This document shows positions 51,857-60,865 of a stretch of 64,000 nt of DNA, piece by piece (the first letter of the stretch is position 1; each line of letters starts with the position of its first letter). A program made the translations under genes and the position numbers. The stretch lies in contig CAWJNF010000008.1 in the NCBI GenBank assembly GCA_963844235.1, positions 992,001 through 1,056,000 on the forward strand, written 5' to 3'. Source of the DNA: CAWJNF01 sp963844235 (GTDB lineage: Bacteria > Actinomycetota > Thermoleophilia > Gaiellales > Gaiellaceae). Under the pieces are notes generated by a model that worked only from the letters and a program-made list of their open reading frames with translations, was not told the origin of the DNA and searched no databases.

Positions 51857-53485
51857 CTACTTCTTGCCGAGGATCGGATCGTCCGTGATCAGGACGACGA
51901 CGATCAGGTCGCCGGCGTTGTCACGGTGGCGCTCGTCGATGCACGGGAACGGGTCGGGAGTTCCGGCGGTGTCGTTGCAGTTCGGAACGGGATCGATGAC
52001 GACGCTCTGGCCGGCTACGAGCTTCTCCATGCAGAACTCGAAGTTCGCAACGCCGGTGCCGGGCGTGACCGACTTGTCGTACTCCAGCGTGACCTGGATC
52101 GGGTTGTCGTTGCCGTGTCCGCTCGGCGGGTTGACGACGACCGCCATGCCGGTGCCGTCCGCGCACTGGCCGGGGGTCACGTCGACGAGGGTGATCTCGA
52201 GCGTACCGGGGTTGCCGCCGGCGGGCGCGAAGACGTGGCTGTTCGTGGGCTGACCCTTGTTGGTGTCCGTTCCGGTCGAGCCTACGCAGGGCTCGTTCGG
52301 GTGGTTCGAGCAGTCGAACAGAGCCGTGACGATGTCGAACGGATCGCTCGTCACCGAAGCGCTACCGGCCGTCGCCGTCAGCGTGTAGTCGAGCCCCACC
52401 TCGTCGATGTCGAGCCCCGGGAACGACGCCGAGCCGGCGGTCGTCGTACGCGTGGCCACGCCGTCGAGCGCGCCGCCGAAAGCGTTCGCGTCGAGCGCGA
52501 TGGTTACGGCGGTGCCATTCTCCACAGGGTTCCCGAACTGATCCGTGACCGCGACCGCCGGTGCCGGCGTGATCTCGTCACTGAATTGCGTGTTCGTCGG
52601 CTCCTGCGTGAACGCGACAGAGCTGGGCGGGCCCGCCTCCACCTCGAACGAGGCGCTGGTCCCGCTGAGGCTCCCCGACGTCACCGTTAGCTGCACGCTC
52701 GCGGCGGTTTGCGTGGCCGTGACGTTGGTCGTCGCGACGCCGCCCACGAACGTCAGCGCGCCGTAGCTCGGCGGCGTCCCGTTCGGCGCCGTGCCGAGCC
52801 CGCTCAACGTAGCGCTGCCGGAGAAGCTCGAGGTGTTTCCACACCCGTCCTTCGCACGGACGGTGACGGCGAACGGCGTGCCGGCCTGCACCTGCGTACC
52901 GGCTTCAGGTAGGTCAACGTCAGCAATCGGGTCGAACGCGAAGCTGGCGACCGACGCCGAGCCGCCCGTCAACGTTACGTCGAGGTCCGACTGGGCGGCG
53001 TCGAGGGCGAAGTCGTTCCCGCTCCCGTTGAAGTTGTTCGCCTGCTTCACGACCGGCGTCCAGTCGTCGTTCGCCGGCACCACGCAAGGAGCGCTCGCCT
53101 GGAACGTCACCGTGACGGATTGGTTCTGACTCAGCCTCTGCGTCGACGCGGGGCCGCTGTTCCTGAGCTGGATGACTCCGGCGCCGAGCGTCGATGTCCA
53201 CTGCTTACCGGCTGAAGCGACGGTCGAGACGATCGACGTGACGCTCCAGCCACTCGGAATGGACACGTTCGCGGAGCCGAGCCCCTGACTCGTGAGATTC
53301 GTGATCGTGTACGTGTATGTCCCGCTCGAACCCGCGCCCACGCTCGAGGGGGCGATGACGGCCTTGAAGGGCTTCGGCGGCGTCGCGGACGCGATGCCCG
53401 CGAGTAGGACGGCCGAGGCGATGCCTACGGCGAGCAATGGTAGACCGAGGCGAAGCGAAGCCGTGCGTGGCCTAAATCGGCCCAT
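51857..53485 (-). CDS. secreted Ig-like/bacterial adhesin-type repeat protein
   Basis: A 542-residue exported protein. The signal peptide (LRLGLPLLAVGIASAVLLAGIASA) is followed by several beta-sandwich units with alternating Ser/Thr/Gly-rich strands and motifs such as AGTPFAVTVRAKDGCGNTSSFSGSATLSG and AVTDQFGNPVENGTAVTIALDA (invasin/Big-like domains). A Cys-containing terminal region follows. ATG 53485 has a GAAAGGAAAA site; ATG 53539 is an alternative. A TTGACC/TACCAT promoter with a short 15-nt spacer lies at 53529-53555. No sortase signal or membrane helix is visible at the C-terminus. Probably a surface or extracellular structural protein. Confidence 0.7.
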   Translation of the reverse strand: MGRFRPRTASLRLGLPLLAVGIASAVLLAGIASATPPKPFKAVIAPSSVGAGSSGTYTYTITNLTSQGLGSANVSIPSGWSVTSIVSTVASAGKQWTSTLGAGVIQLRNSGPASTQRLSQNQSVTVTFQASAPCVVPANDDWTPVVKQANNFNGSGNDFALDAAQSDLDVTLTGGSASVASFAFDPIADVDLPEAGTQVQAGTPFAVTVRAKDGCGNTSSFSGSATLSGLGTAPNGTPPSYGALTFVGGVATTNVTATQTAASVQLTVTSGSLSGTSASFEVEAGPPSSVAFTQEPTNTQFSDEITPAPAVAVTDQFGNPVENGTAVTIALDANAFGGALDGVATRTTTAGSASFPGLDIDEVGLDYTLTATAGSASVTSDPFDIVTALFDCSNHPNEPCVGSTGTDTNKGQPTNSHVFAPAGGNPGTLEITLVDVTPGQCADGTGMAVVVNPPSGHGNDNPIQVTLEYDKSVTPGTGVANFEFCMEKLVAGQSVVIDPVPNCNDTAGTPDPFPCIDERHRDNAGDLIVVVLITDDPILGKK

Positions 53486-53612
53486 ACGAGTTTTCCTTTC
53501 GAGCGCCGCAGACGAAACGTACCGACGCATGGTACACACATGAGAAGAAGGTCAACCGGGAAGGCGCGCGCCGAACTGGGATCGATTGACCCCGTGGCGC
53601 CCTGCCAGGGTC

Positions 53613-53618
53613 TAGGCT
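53613..53618 (+). promoter_or_regulatory. -10 box of the leuA transcript
   Basis: TAGGCT lies 6 nt before the GTG at 53625 (12 nt before the in-frame ATG at 53631), consistent with a leaderless or very short leader. Confidence 0.45.
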
Positions 53619-53624
53619 TCACGC

Positions 53625-55328
53625 GTGGGCATGCCGTTCCAGCGCTACGGGCCGTACTCGTTCGGTGTCGAGTTCCCGGACAGGACATGGCCCGAGCGGC
53701 GGCTGGAGCGCGCCCCGGTCTGGTGCTCGGTCGACCTGCGCGACGGGAACCAGGCCCTCATCGACCCCATGGACGTGACGCGAAAGCGGCGCTTCTGGGA
53801 TCTGCTCATGCGGCTCGGCTTCAAGGAGGTGGAGGTCGGCTTCCCGGCCGCGTCCCAGCCGGACTACGACTTCACACGCCTGCTGATCGAGGAGGATCTC
53901 GTCCCGGACGACGTCTGGATCCAGGTGCTCACGCAGAGTCGCGAGGAGCTGATCGAGCGCACGATCGAGAGCATCAAGGGCGCGAAGCGCGCAATCGTCC
54001 ACCTCTACAACTCGACCTCGGAGCTGCAGCGGCGCGTTGTCTTCCGGCAGGATCGCGCCGGCATCGTCGACATTGCCACGAGCGGCGCGAGGCTCTGCCT
54101 GCGAGCGCTCGACGAGCTCCCCGGTACGGAGATCAGGCTCGAGTACTCGCCGGAGAGCTTCACCGGCACCGAGATGGACTTCGCGCTCGAGATCTGCGAG
54201 TCCGTCCTGGACGTCTGGCAGCCACGGCCCGACTGGAAGACGATCATCAACCTGCCCGCAACGGTCGAGATGGCGACGCCGAACGTGTACGCCGACCAGT
54301 TCGAGTGGTTCGGCCGCAACGTCTCCCGGCGGGACGCGATCGTGCTCTCGATCCACCCGCACAACGACCGCGGCTGCGCGGTGGCCGCGACGGAGCTGGC
54401 CCTCATGGCGGGCGGCGAGCGTGTCGAGGGGGCGCTGTTCGGCAACGGCGAGCGCACGGGGAACGTCGACCTCGTCACGCTGGCGCTCAACCTCTTCAGC
54501 CTCGGGGTCGACCCCGGCCTCGACTTCTCGGACATAGACGAGGCCCGGCGTGAGGTCGAGTACTGCAACCAGCTCCCCGTTCACCACCGACATCCGTACG
54601 TCGGCGAGCTCGTCTACACGGCATTCTCGGGCTCGCACCAGGATGCGATCAAAAAGGGCATGGATGCGCTCGAAAGAACGCCCGGCAGTCTCTTCGAGGT
54701 GCCCTACCTGCTGATCGACCCCAAGGACGTGGGGCGCACGTACGAGGCGATCATCCGCGTCAACAGCCAGTCCGGCAAGGGCGGCGTCGCCTACATCATG
54801 AAGGCGGAGCACGGGCTCGACCTGCCGCGCAGGCTCCAGATCGAGTTCTCGCGCGTGATCCAGGAGGTCGCCGAGACGCATGGTGGCGAAGTGACGCCCG
54901 AGCAGATCTGGGACTGCTTCGCCGTCGAGTACCTGCGCCCGGGACCGGTCGAGATCATCGGCCACCAGTCGACCGCCGAGCTCGACGAGCACGAGACGCT
55001 GCAGGCAAAGCTGCGCCTGGACGGAGAGGAGCGACTCGCCGTGGGACGCGGCAACGGGCCGATCGCGTCTTTCGTCGACGCGCTTGCGGGGCTCGGCATC
55101 GAGCTGCGCGTGCTCGACTTCCACGAGGACTCGATCGGCGCCGGCGCCGACGCGCGCGCAGCGTGCTACATCGAGGCGACCGTCGGCGACCGCGTGCTCT
55201 GGGGGGTCGGCATCCACTCGAGCATCGTCACCGCCTCTCTGCGGGCGGTCACGAGCGCGGTCAACAGGGCTGCCGCGATCGGCCTCGTCGACACGGCGGC
55301 GCGACGCGACGCGGGAGGGATCTCGTAG
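53625..55328 (+). CDS. leuA: 2-isopropylmalate synthase
   Basis: A 567-residue enzyme condensing acetyl-CoA with 2-oxoisovalerate, the first step of leucine synthesis. The TIM-barrel has CSVDLRDGNQALIDP, VEVGFPAASQPDY and the zinc-site SIHPHNDRGCAV with GNGERTGNVDL. After about residue 390 a C-terminal regulatory LeuA dimer domain follows. It belongs to the group of IPMS proteins with N-terminal PFQRYGPYSFGVEFPDRTWP. No other leu genes lie nearby. The GTG start fits the -10 box; the ATG at 53631 is an alternative. Confidence 0.93.
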   Translation: MGMPFQRYGPYSFGVEFPDRTWPERRLERAPVWCSVDLRDGNQALIDPMDVTRKRRFWDLLMRLGFKEVEVGFPAASQPDYDFTRLLIEEDLVPDDVWIQVLTQSREELIERTIESIKGAKRAIVHLYNSTSELQRRVVFRQDRAGIVDIATSGARLCLRALDELPGTEIRLEYSPESFTGTEMDFALEICESVLDVWQPRPDWKTIINLPATVEMATPNVYADQFEWFGRNVSRRDAIVLSIHPHNDRGCAVAATELALMAGGERVEGALFGNGERTGNVDLVTLALNLFSLGVDPGLDFSDIDEARREVEYCNQLPVHHRHPYVGELVYTAFSGSHQDAIKKGMDALERTPGSLFEVPYLLIDPKDVGRTYEAIIRVNSQSGKGGVAYIMKAEHGLDLPRRLQIEFSRVIQEVAETHGGEVTPEQIWDCFAVEYLRPGPVEIIGHQSTAELDEHETLQAKLRLDGEERLAVGRGNGPIASFVDALAGLGIELRVLDFHEDSIGAGADARAACYIEATVGDRVLWGVGIHSSIVTASLRAVTSAVNRAAAIGLVDTAARRDAGGIS

Positions 55329-55330
55329 GC

Positions 55331-55618
55331 ATGTCCGAGCGCCCGCCCGCGATCCAGACGGTCCTGGTCGAGAACGACCGCGTCCGCGTGTCCCGCTGGC
55401 AGTTCTCGCCCGGCGCGGCGACGGGCTGGCATCGGCACGAGTTCGACTACGTCGTCGTGCCGCTCGCGGACGGACGGCTGCAGCTCGAGGAGACCGACGG
55501 GACGCGAATCGCGGAGCTCGGCCACGGCGTGCCGTACTTCCGGCAGGCCGGCGTCGAGCACGACGTGATCAGCGCGAACGACGGCGACTTCGCCTTCGTC
55601 GAGATCGAGCTCAAGTAG
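55331..55618 (+). CDS. small cupin-domain protein
   Basis: A 95-residue cupin barrel with RVSRWQFSPGAATGWHRHEFDYVVVPLADGRLQLEETDG (HxH metal motif) and YFRQAGVEHDVISANDGDFAFVEIELK. It begins 2 nt after the leuA stop, so it is co-transcribed with leuA. Its role is unknown; it may be a regulator or an isomerase unrelated to leucine synthesis. Confidence 0.82.
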   Translation: MSERPPAIQTVLVENDRVRVSRWQFSPGAATGWHRHEFDYVVVPLADGRLQLEETDGTRIAELGHGVPYFRQAGVEHDVISANDGDFAFVEIELK

Positions 55619-55629
55619 CGCTCGATAGC

Positions 55630-56271
55630 TCAGGCATCGTCGGCCAGGGAGATCAGGCCGCCGGCTATGTGAGTACGCATCCGGTCGGCCGCCCGGGTCG
55701 GGTCAGCGGCCCGCGCGGCCTCCATGATCTCCTCGTGCTCGCGTGCAGACTGCTCGACCCGACCGGGCAGCACCCACATCGTGCGCCACGGGTAGACGTC
55801 CCAGAGCCGGCGGATGAACTCACACAGGAGCGGCGACTCGGACCCCTCGTAGAGGGCGTGATGCCATGTCTCGTTGCCGCCGACGATGTCCCGACCCCGC
55901 CCGTCCTCGATCGCGCCGAGGAAGCGCTGGTGCAGCCGCTCGAGCTCGCGCAGCCGAGCCGACGCCAGCGACGCGACCGCGAGCTCCACGGCGGACCCCT
56001 CGAGCAGGCAGCGCAGGCGGATCACCTCGGCCGTCTGCGGCTCGGATAGCTCGGCCACGACGATGCCCTGGTGCGGCCGGTAGGTCACGAGGCCGTCCGC
56101 CTGCAGGAGACGTAGCGCCTCGCGGATCGGCGTCGGGCTCATGCCCAGCTCGGCGGTGAGGAGGTTGAGGCGCAGGCGTCGCCCCGGCTCGAGCGCGCCC
56201 GTCCGGATCCGGTCCCGCAGGATCTGGAGGGCGAGCTCGGTCTTCGTTCTGTGGGTCGCCGTCTCAGCCAT
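55630..56271 (-). CDS. FCD-domain GntR-family transcriptional regulator
   Basis: A 213-residue protein. The winged helix has TELALQILRDRIRTGALEPGRRLRLNLLTAELGMSPTPIREALRLLQADGLV; an FCD helical domain with candidate metal ligands follows (ETWHHALYE, AREHEEIMEAA, THIAGGL). It is divergent from citE2, CoA-transferase and cysteine hydrolase genes, with a 28-bp AT-rich intergenic segment, so it is likely their regulator. It is shorter than the GntR at 26886 and probably recognises a different operator. Confidence 0.9.
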   Translation of the reverse strand: MAETATHRTKTELALQILRDRIRTGALEPGRRLRLNLLTAELGMSPTPIREALRLLQADGLVTYRPHQGIVVAELSEPQTAEVIRLRCLLEGSAVELAVASLASARLRELERLHQRFLGAIEDGRGRDIVGGNETWHHALYEGSESPLLCEFIRRLWDVYPWRTMWVLPGRVEQSAREHEEIMEAARAADPTRAADRMRTHIAGGLISLADDA

Positions 56272-56284
56272 GTGCCAAAGAAAA

Positions 56285-56290
56285 TAAAAT
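56285..56290 (+). promoter_or_regulatory. -10 box of the citE2 operon in an AT-rich spot
   Basis: TAAAAT lies 9 nt before the ATG at 56300 in an unusually A-rich 20-nt stretch between divergent genes. The stretch may also hold the GntR operator, but no palindrome matching the ATGTCTGACAT sites is present. Confidence 0.45.
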
Positions 56291-56299
56291 ATCGGCTCG

Positions 56300-57211
56300 A
56301 TGGTCGATCAGGACGTCCAGGTTCTCCGCAGCCTCCTCTTCGCGCCGGGCAACCACCCTCGCAAGCTCGAGAAGGTGGGGACGTTCGGCTCGGATGCGAT
56401 CGTGCTCGATCTCGAGGACGCGGTCGCCGACGCCGAGAAGGACGCCGCGCGAGGGCTCGTCCGCGAGGCCCTCGCGACGTACGGCACGGGCACCGTTCGG
56501 ATCGTGCGCGTCAACGGTCACGACACCGGCAGGATGGAGGACGACCTGCAGGCCGTCGCCTGCGAGGCGCTCGACTGTGTGATGGTGCCGAAGGTCGAGC
56601 GCCCCGAGACCCTCGCCCGCGCGGATGCCGTGCTCGGGCAGCTCGAGCGCCAGCGCGGCCTCCCGGAGGGCGCGATACGCGTCCTCGCCCTGATCGAGAC
56701 AGCCCGCGGCCTCGTGCACTGCGAGGAGATCGCTCTCGCAGCGCCGCCCCGGATGCTGACGCTGATTTTCGGGCTCGGCGACTTCTCGGTCGACGTGGGC
56801 GTCGACATCACGCCCGAGGGCGACGAGCTGCTCTATGGGCGCTCGCGCGTCATCGTCGCAGCGCGCGCGGCGGGCATGCGCCCCGCGCTCGACGGGCCCT
56901 ACCTCGACCTCCCGAACCTCGAGGGCCTGGAGGCCGACTGCTGGCGCTCGCGACGGCTGGGCTTCCAGGGCCGCGTCGTGATCTACCCGGGCCACGTCGA
57001 CACCGTCCAGCGCGTGTACGCGGAGCTCTCCGACGAGGAGGCCGAGCGCTGCCGGCGAATCGTCGCCGCGTTCGAGGCCGCCGAGGCCGCCGGCTCCGCG
57101 TCCATCCAGGTCGACGGGCGCTTCGTCGACTACCCGCTCTACCATCGCGCCCGGCACAAGCTCACCCTGTTCGAGGCCTCTCAGCGCGCCGGCGCGGGTA
57201 CCTCTACGTGA
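56300..57211 (+). CDS. HpcH/HpaI aldolase / citrate lyase beta-like (CitE) protein
   Basis: A 303-residue CoA-ester lyase-type TIM barrel: VLRSLLFAPGNHPRKLEKVGTFGSDAIVLDLEDAV, CVMVPKVERPE, VLALIETARGL, GLGDFSVDVGVDI and GRVVIYPGHVD. It probably cleaves a malyl-, citramalyl- or similar CoA thioester. It is coupled to the CoA-transferase by a GTGA overlap. It is a distant paralogue of the 32975 protein. It would act after CoA activation of a hydroxy-diacid. Confidence 0.9.
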   Translation: MVDQDVQVLRSLLFAPGNHPRKLEKVGTFGSDAIVLDLEDAVADAEKDAARGLVREALATYGTGTVRIVRVNGHDTGRMEDDLQAVACEALDCVMVPKVERPETLARADAVLGQLERQRGLPEGAIRVLALIETARGLVHCEEIALAAPPRMLTLIFGLGDFSVDVGVDITPEGDELLYGRSRVIVAARAAGMRPALDGPYLDLPNLEGLEADCWRSRRLGFQGRVVIYPGHVDTVQRVYAELSDEEAERCRRIVAAFEAAEAAGSASIQVDGRFVDYPLYHRARHKLTLFEASQRAGAGTST

Positions 57212-58419
57212 CCGCGGACCGGACGCCGCCCCTGCCGCTCGACGGACTGAAGGTCGTCGACGCCGCGACACTGTTCGCCGGGCCGGTGATCGCGACGATG
57301 ATGGGCGACTTCGGCGCCGACGTGATCAAGATCGAGCACCCCCGCGGCGACAGCCTGCGCACGCTCGGCTGGTCGAAGGACGGCGTCTCGCTGTGGTGGG
57401 CGCTGATCGGGCGCAACAAGCGCGCGGTGACGCTCAACTTCGGCCATCCCCGCGGCGCCGAGCTGCTGAAGCGCATCCTCGCCGACGCGGACGTCTTCAT
57501 CGAGGGCTTCCGGCCGGGCACGCTCGAGCGCTGGAACCTCGGCCCGGACGTCCTCCACGAGGTCAACCCCGGCCTCGTCATCGTCAGGACGAGCGGCTTC
57601 GGGCAGACGGGCCCGTACAGCTCCCTGCCGGGCTTCGGGACGCTCGCCGAGTCGATCTCGGGCTACGCCTACATCAACGGCTGGCCGGACGGCCCGCCGA
57701 CGCTGCCGCCGTTCGCTCTCGCCGACGGGGTCGCGTCCCTCACCGGAACGTTCGCCGCGATGTTCGCGCTGTGGTGGCGAGAGCACGCCGGCGAGGGCCG
57801 TGGCCAGGTGATCGACCTCGCCATCTACGAGCCGCTCTTCTGGATCCTCGGCCCCCAGGCGCTCGTCTACGACCAGCTCGGCATCGTCCAGGAGCGAACC
57901 GGCAACGCGGCGCCGTTCGTCGCGCCCCGCAACGCCTATCAGGCGAAGGACGGCCGCTGGCTCGGGCTCTCGGCCAGCGCCCAGTCGATCGCCGAGCGGG
58001 TGATGAAGATCGTCGGCCGCGAGGATCTGGTCGAGGAGCCATGGTTTCGCAATCACGCCGGCCGGGTCGAGCACGCCGACGAGCTCGACGCGATCATCCA
58101 GGAGTGGATCGGGCGCCACACGACGGAGGAGGTGCTGGCGGCATTCGCCGAGCACGAGGCCGCGATCGCGCCCGTCAACTCCATCGCAGACATCCTCGCC
58201 GACCCTCAGTACGAGGCGCGGCACACGGTGACGACCGTCGACCACCCGCGTCTCGGGCCGGTGAAGATGCAGAACGTGATCCCGACCCTCAGCGAGACGC
58301 CGGGCCGCATCGACCACACGGGCCCCGAGCTCGGCGAGCACAACCGCGAGGTCTACGTCGACGAGCTCGGGCTCACGGAGGAGGAGCTCGCCAGGCTGCA
58401 AGAGGAAGGGGTGATCTGA
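57208..58419 (+). CDS. CaiB/BaiF (family III) CoA-transferase
   Basis: A 403-residue enzyme: VVDAATLFAGPVIATMMGDFGADVIKIEHPRGD, FRPGTLERWNLGPDVLHEVNPGLVIVRTSGFGQTGPYSSLPGFGTLAESISG, and the catalytic Asp region VIDLAIYEPLFWILG. GTG 57208 overlaps the CitE-like stop. It differs clearly from the 22074 enzyme, so two independent CoA-transfer/lyase modules are present. The donor and acceptor acids are unknown. Confidence 0.92.
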   Translation: MTADRTPPLPLDGLKVVDAATLFAGPVIATMMGDFGADVIKIEHPRGDSLRTLGWSKDGVSLWWALIGRNKRAVTLNFGHPRGAELLKRILADADVFIEGFRPGTLERWNLGPDVLHEVNPGLVIVRTSGFGQTGPYSSLPGFGTLAESISGYAYINGWPDGPPTLPPFALADGVASLTGTFAAMFALWWREHAGEGRGQVIDLAIYEPLFWILGPQALVYDQLGIVQERTGNAAPFVAPRNAYQAKDGRWLGLSASAQSIAERVMKIVGREDLVEEPWFRNHAGRVEHADELDAIIQEWIGRHTTEEVLAAFAEHEAAIAPVNSIADILADPQYEARHTVTTVDHPRLGPVKMQNVIPTLSETPGRIDHTGPELGEHNREVYVDELGLTEEELARLQEEGVI

Positions 58420-58420
58420 C

Positions 58421-59158
58421 GTGTCGCGCGACGAGTTCAGGCAGCGGATGGACGAGCTCGGCAAGGGCTTCGACCCGGCGTCGCAGGTCGTCGGGGAGCG
58501 CTGGGGCGCCGAGACGCTCGAGCTCTACCGCGCGCGCGGCATCGGCGCCCGCACCGGCTTCGGGCAGAGCCCGGCGCTGCTCGTCATCGACATGGCGGTC
58601 GCGTTCAACGACCCGTCGTACAAGGTCGGCGGCGACCAGAGCTCCGCAATCGAGGCGATCGCACGGCTCCTGCCCGTCGCTCGCGCGGCCGAGGTTCCCG
58701 TCTTCTTCTCCACGACGGCCTACCACCCGGATGGAAAGGACGCGGGCATCTTCGGCGAGAAGGTCCCGGCGCTGCTCGAGCTCCAGCTCGGCGACCCGGG
58801 CGTCGAGATCGATCCGCGGCTCGCGCCGGACGAGGGCGAGATCGTGATCACGAAGAAGTTCGCATCCTGCTTCTTCCAGACGAACCTGGCGTCGCTGCTC
58901 GTGTACGAGGGCATCGACACGGTGATCCTCACGGGATGCTCGACCTCTGGGTGCGTGAGGGCGGCGGCGCTCGACGCGGTCTCGCACGGCTACCGCGTGA
59001 TCGTGCCGCAGGAGTGCGTCGCCGACCGGGCGGAGGGGCCCCACTGGGCGAACCTCTTCGACATCGACGCGAAGTACGGCGATGTGATGCGGCTCGACGA
59101 CGTGATCGCGGCGATCGAGCAGCTGCCCGCCGGCCGTCAGGCGACGGCCCGCCGCTGA
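58421..59158 (+). CDS. isochorismatase-family cysteine hydrolase (N-carbamoylsarcosine amidase-like)
   Basis: A 245-residue protein with an N-terminal helical extension of about 48 residues and a hydrolase domain. The catalytic triad is D57 (LLVIDMAVAF), a Lys in VITKKFASCF (about 145-146) and C178 in TGCSTSGCVR. The extension and the layout match N-carbamoylsarcosine/nicotinamidase-type amidases. It follows the CoA-transferase by 1 nt. It would hydrolyse a carbamoyl or amide compound to supply an acid for the upstream CoA-transferase (inference). Confidence 0.88.
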   Translation: MSRDEFRQRMDELGKGFDPASQVVGERWGAETLELYRARGIGARTGFGQSPALLVIDMAVAFNDPSYKVGGDQSSAIEAIARLLPVARAAEVPVFFSTTAYHPDGKDAGIFGEKVPALLELQLGDPGVEIDPRLAPDEGEIVITKKFASCFFQTNLASLLVYEGIDTVILTGCSTSGCVRAAALDAVSHGYRVIVPQECVADRAEGPHWANLFDIDAKYGDVMRLDDVIAAIEQLPAGRQATARR

Positions 59159-59194
59159 CGAGCGGCACGGCCAAGCTGCGGCGCCCGGGCGCGA

Positions 59195-60865
59195 TCAGGC
59201 GAGGAAGTAGGCACGGTTCAGCGGAAGCTCGGTTGCCGGCTCGAGCTCCACGGGCTGCCCGTCCACGAAGACGCGCTCCGCCTCGGGATCGACGCGGACA
59301 TCGGGCGTCGCGCCGTTCCGGACGAGGTCTCGCTTGCGAACCGTCCGCGCCTCACGCACCGTCGCCACCCGACCGGGCCAGCGCCCTCGCAACCGTTCGG
59401 CGCCGGCGCCGCTCGTGAACACGCTGGCGAGCTCGGTCGGCGCCGCGCCGATGCCGCCGAACATCGCCCCGAACACGAGCGGCTCGCCGATACGGGTCGA
59501 GCCGCTCCCCGACCCGAGCGGCGCCCAGGTCGCGAACCCGGCCTTGAGGACGAGTTGCGGCTTCGCTCCGAAGAACGCCGGCCGCCAGAGGACGACGTCG
59601 GCGATCTTGCCTCGCTCGAGCGTGCCGACCTCGTGCGCGATTCCGTGCGTCAACGCCGGGTTGATCGTCAGCTTGGCGAGGTAGCGCAGGATGCGCTCGT
59701 TGTCGTTCGCCGAGTCGTCACCGCTCGCTCGCTTCATCACGTGCGCAAGCTGCCAGGTCCTGCGCGTGACTTCGCCGATGCGGCCCATGCCCATGGAGTC
59801 CGAGCTCATGATCGAGATGGCGCCGAGGTCGTGGAGCACGCTCTCGGCCGCCATCGTCCAGCCGCGCACGCGACCGCGTGCCGCCTGAAGGTCGTTCTCG
59901 AAGCGTGGGTGCAGGCGGTGCACCGTGCGGATCATCTCCTCGTGCTCGGCGACGGCGGTGGCGCCGAAGGGGACGGTGGGGTCGGTCGAGGAGGGCAGGA
60001 CGTTGTCGCGGCTCACGACCTCGAGCAGGTTCACGGGGCCGCCGCCGCAGCCCTCGACGTGGTAGCAGTGCACCGACCGGTCGCCGATCGCGGCGAGCGT
60101 CTCCTCGAGCGTCGCCGACTCGCCGATGCCGTCGGCGTGCAGGGCCAGCTGCACGTCGTGGCGCTCGGCGACGGAGAGGGCGGCGTCGACGATCTCGGGG
60201 TACGCGCCCGTGTCCTCGTGCACCTTGAGGCCGCCTGCCCCCCACTCGAGCGTGGCCTCGAGGAAGCTCTCGTTCGCGGTGGCGGCACGGGCCAGCGGCA
60301 GGAGGTTGAGCGGAACGGCACGCCAGGCGTCGAGCAGGCGATCGAGGTTCGTCCGCGGATTGACGCCGAGGTCGAAGGCGCCGCCGTAGCCCATCGCGAC
60401 GAGCGTCGTGGTGCCCCCCGCGAGCGCCGCGGCGGCGACCTGCGGCCCGAGCAGGTGGACGTGCGAGTCGATCGCGCCGGGCGTCGCGATGAGGCCCTCG
60501 GCCGGGATGACGCCCGTCGCCGCGGACAGAGGAACGGCGACGCCGTCCATCGTGTCGGGATTCCCGGCGCGTCCGACCGCGGCGATGCGGCCGTCCTTGA
60601 TACCGAGCGACGTCTTGCGTATGCCGAGGACGGGATCGAGCAGGACGACGTTCGTGACGGCGACGTCCAGGGCGTCCTCCGGCCGGATGCTCCCGGTCGT
60701 CATGAGCCCGTCGCGGATCGTCTTCGCGAAGCCGACGACCGGCTCGGCTCCCGGCGCCGTGTCGTCGGCCTCGACCTCGAGCAGCAGGTCCGTGTCGCCC
60801 AGGCGAACACGATCGCCGGCGGTCGGGCCGTAGAGCGACGCGTACTCCGCCCGCGTCAGGTCCAT
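59195..60865 (-). CDS. ureC: urease alpha subunit, divergent
   Basis: A 556-residue nickel amidohydrolase subunit. All expected metal ligands are visible: H135/H137 (SHVHLLG), carbamylated K214 (GLKVHED), H243, H269 and D356 (SSDSMGMG). Divergent features: HEDTG instead of HEDWG and, in the flap, MIRTVHRL instead of MVCHHL, so the conserved flap Cys is a Val (315) while His 316 remains. Start is ATG 60865; the longer frame to 61246 overlaps ureB. It forms the ureABC cluster, but no ureDEFG accessory genes lie in the window. The natural substrate could differ from urea. Confidence 0.9.
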   Translation of the reverse strand: MDLTRAEYASLYGPTAGDRVRLGDTDLLLEVEADDTAPGAEPVVGFAKTIRDGLMTTGSIRPEDALDVAVTNVVLLDPVLGIRKTSLGIKDGRIAAVGRAGNPDTMDGVAVPLSAATGVIPAEGLIATPGAIDSHVHLLGPQVAAAALAGGTTTLVAMGYGGAFDLGVNPRTNLDRLLDAWRAVPLNLLPLARAATANESFLEATLEWGAGGLKVHEDTGAYPEIVDAALSVAERHDVQLALHADGIGESATLEETLAAIGDRSVHCYHVEGCGGGPVNLLEVVSRDNVLPSSTDPTVPFGATAVAEHEEMIRTVHRLHPRFENDLQAARGRVRGWTMAAESVLHDLGAISIMSSDSMGMGRIGEVTRRTWQLAHVMKRASGDDSANDNERILRYLAKLTINPALTHGIAHEVGTLERGKIADVVLWRPAFFGAKPQLVLKAGFATWAPLGSGSGSTRIGEPLVFGAMFGGIGAAPTELASVFTSGAGAERLRGRWPGRVATVREARTVRKRDLVRNGATPDVRVDPEAERVFVDGQPVELEPATELPLNRAYFLA

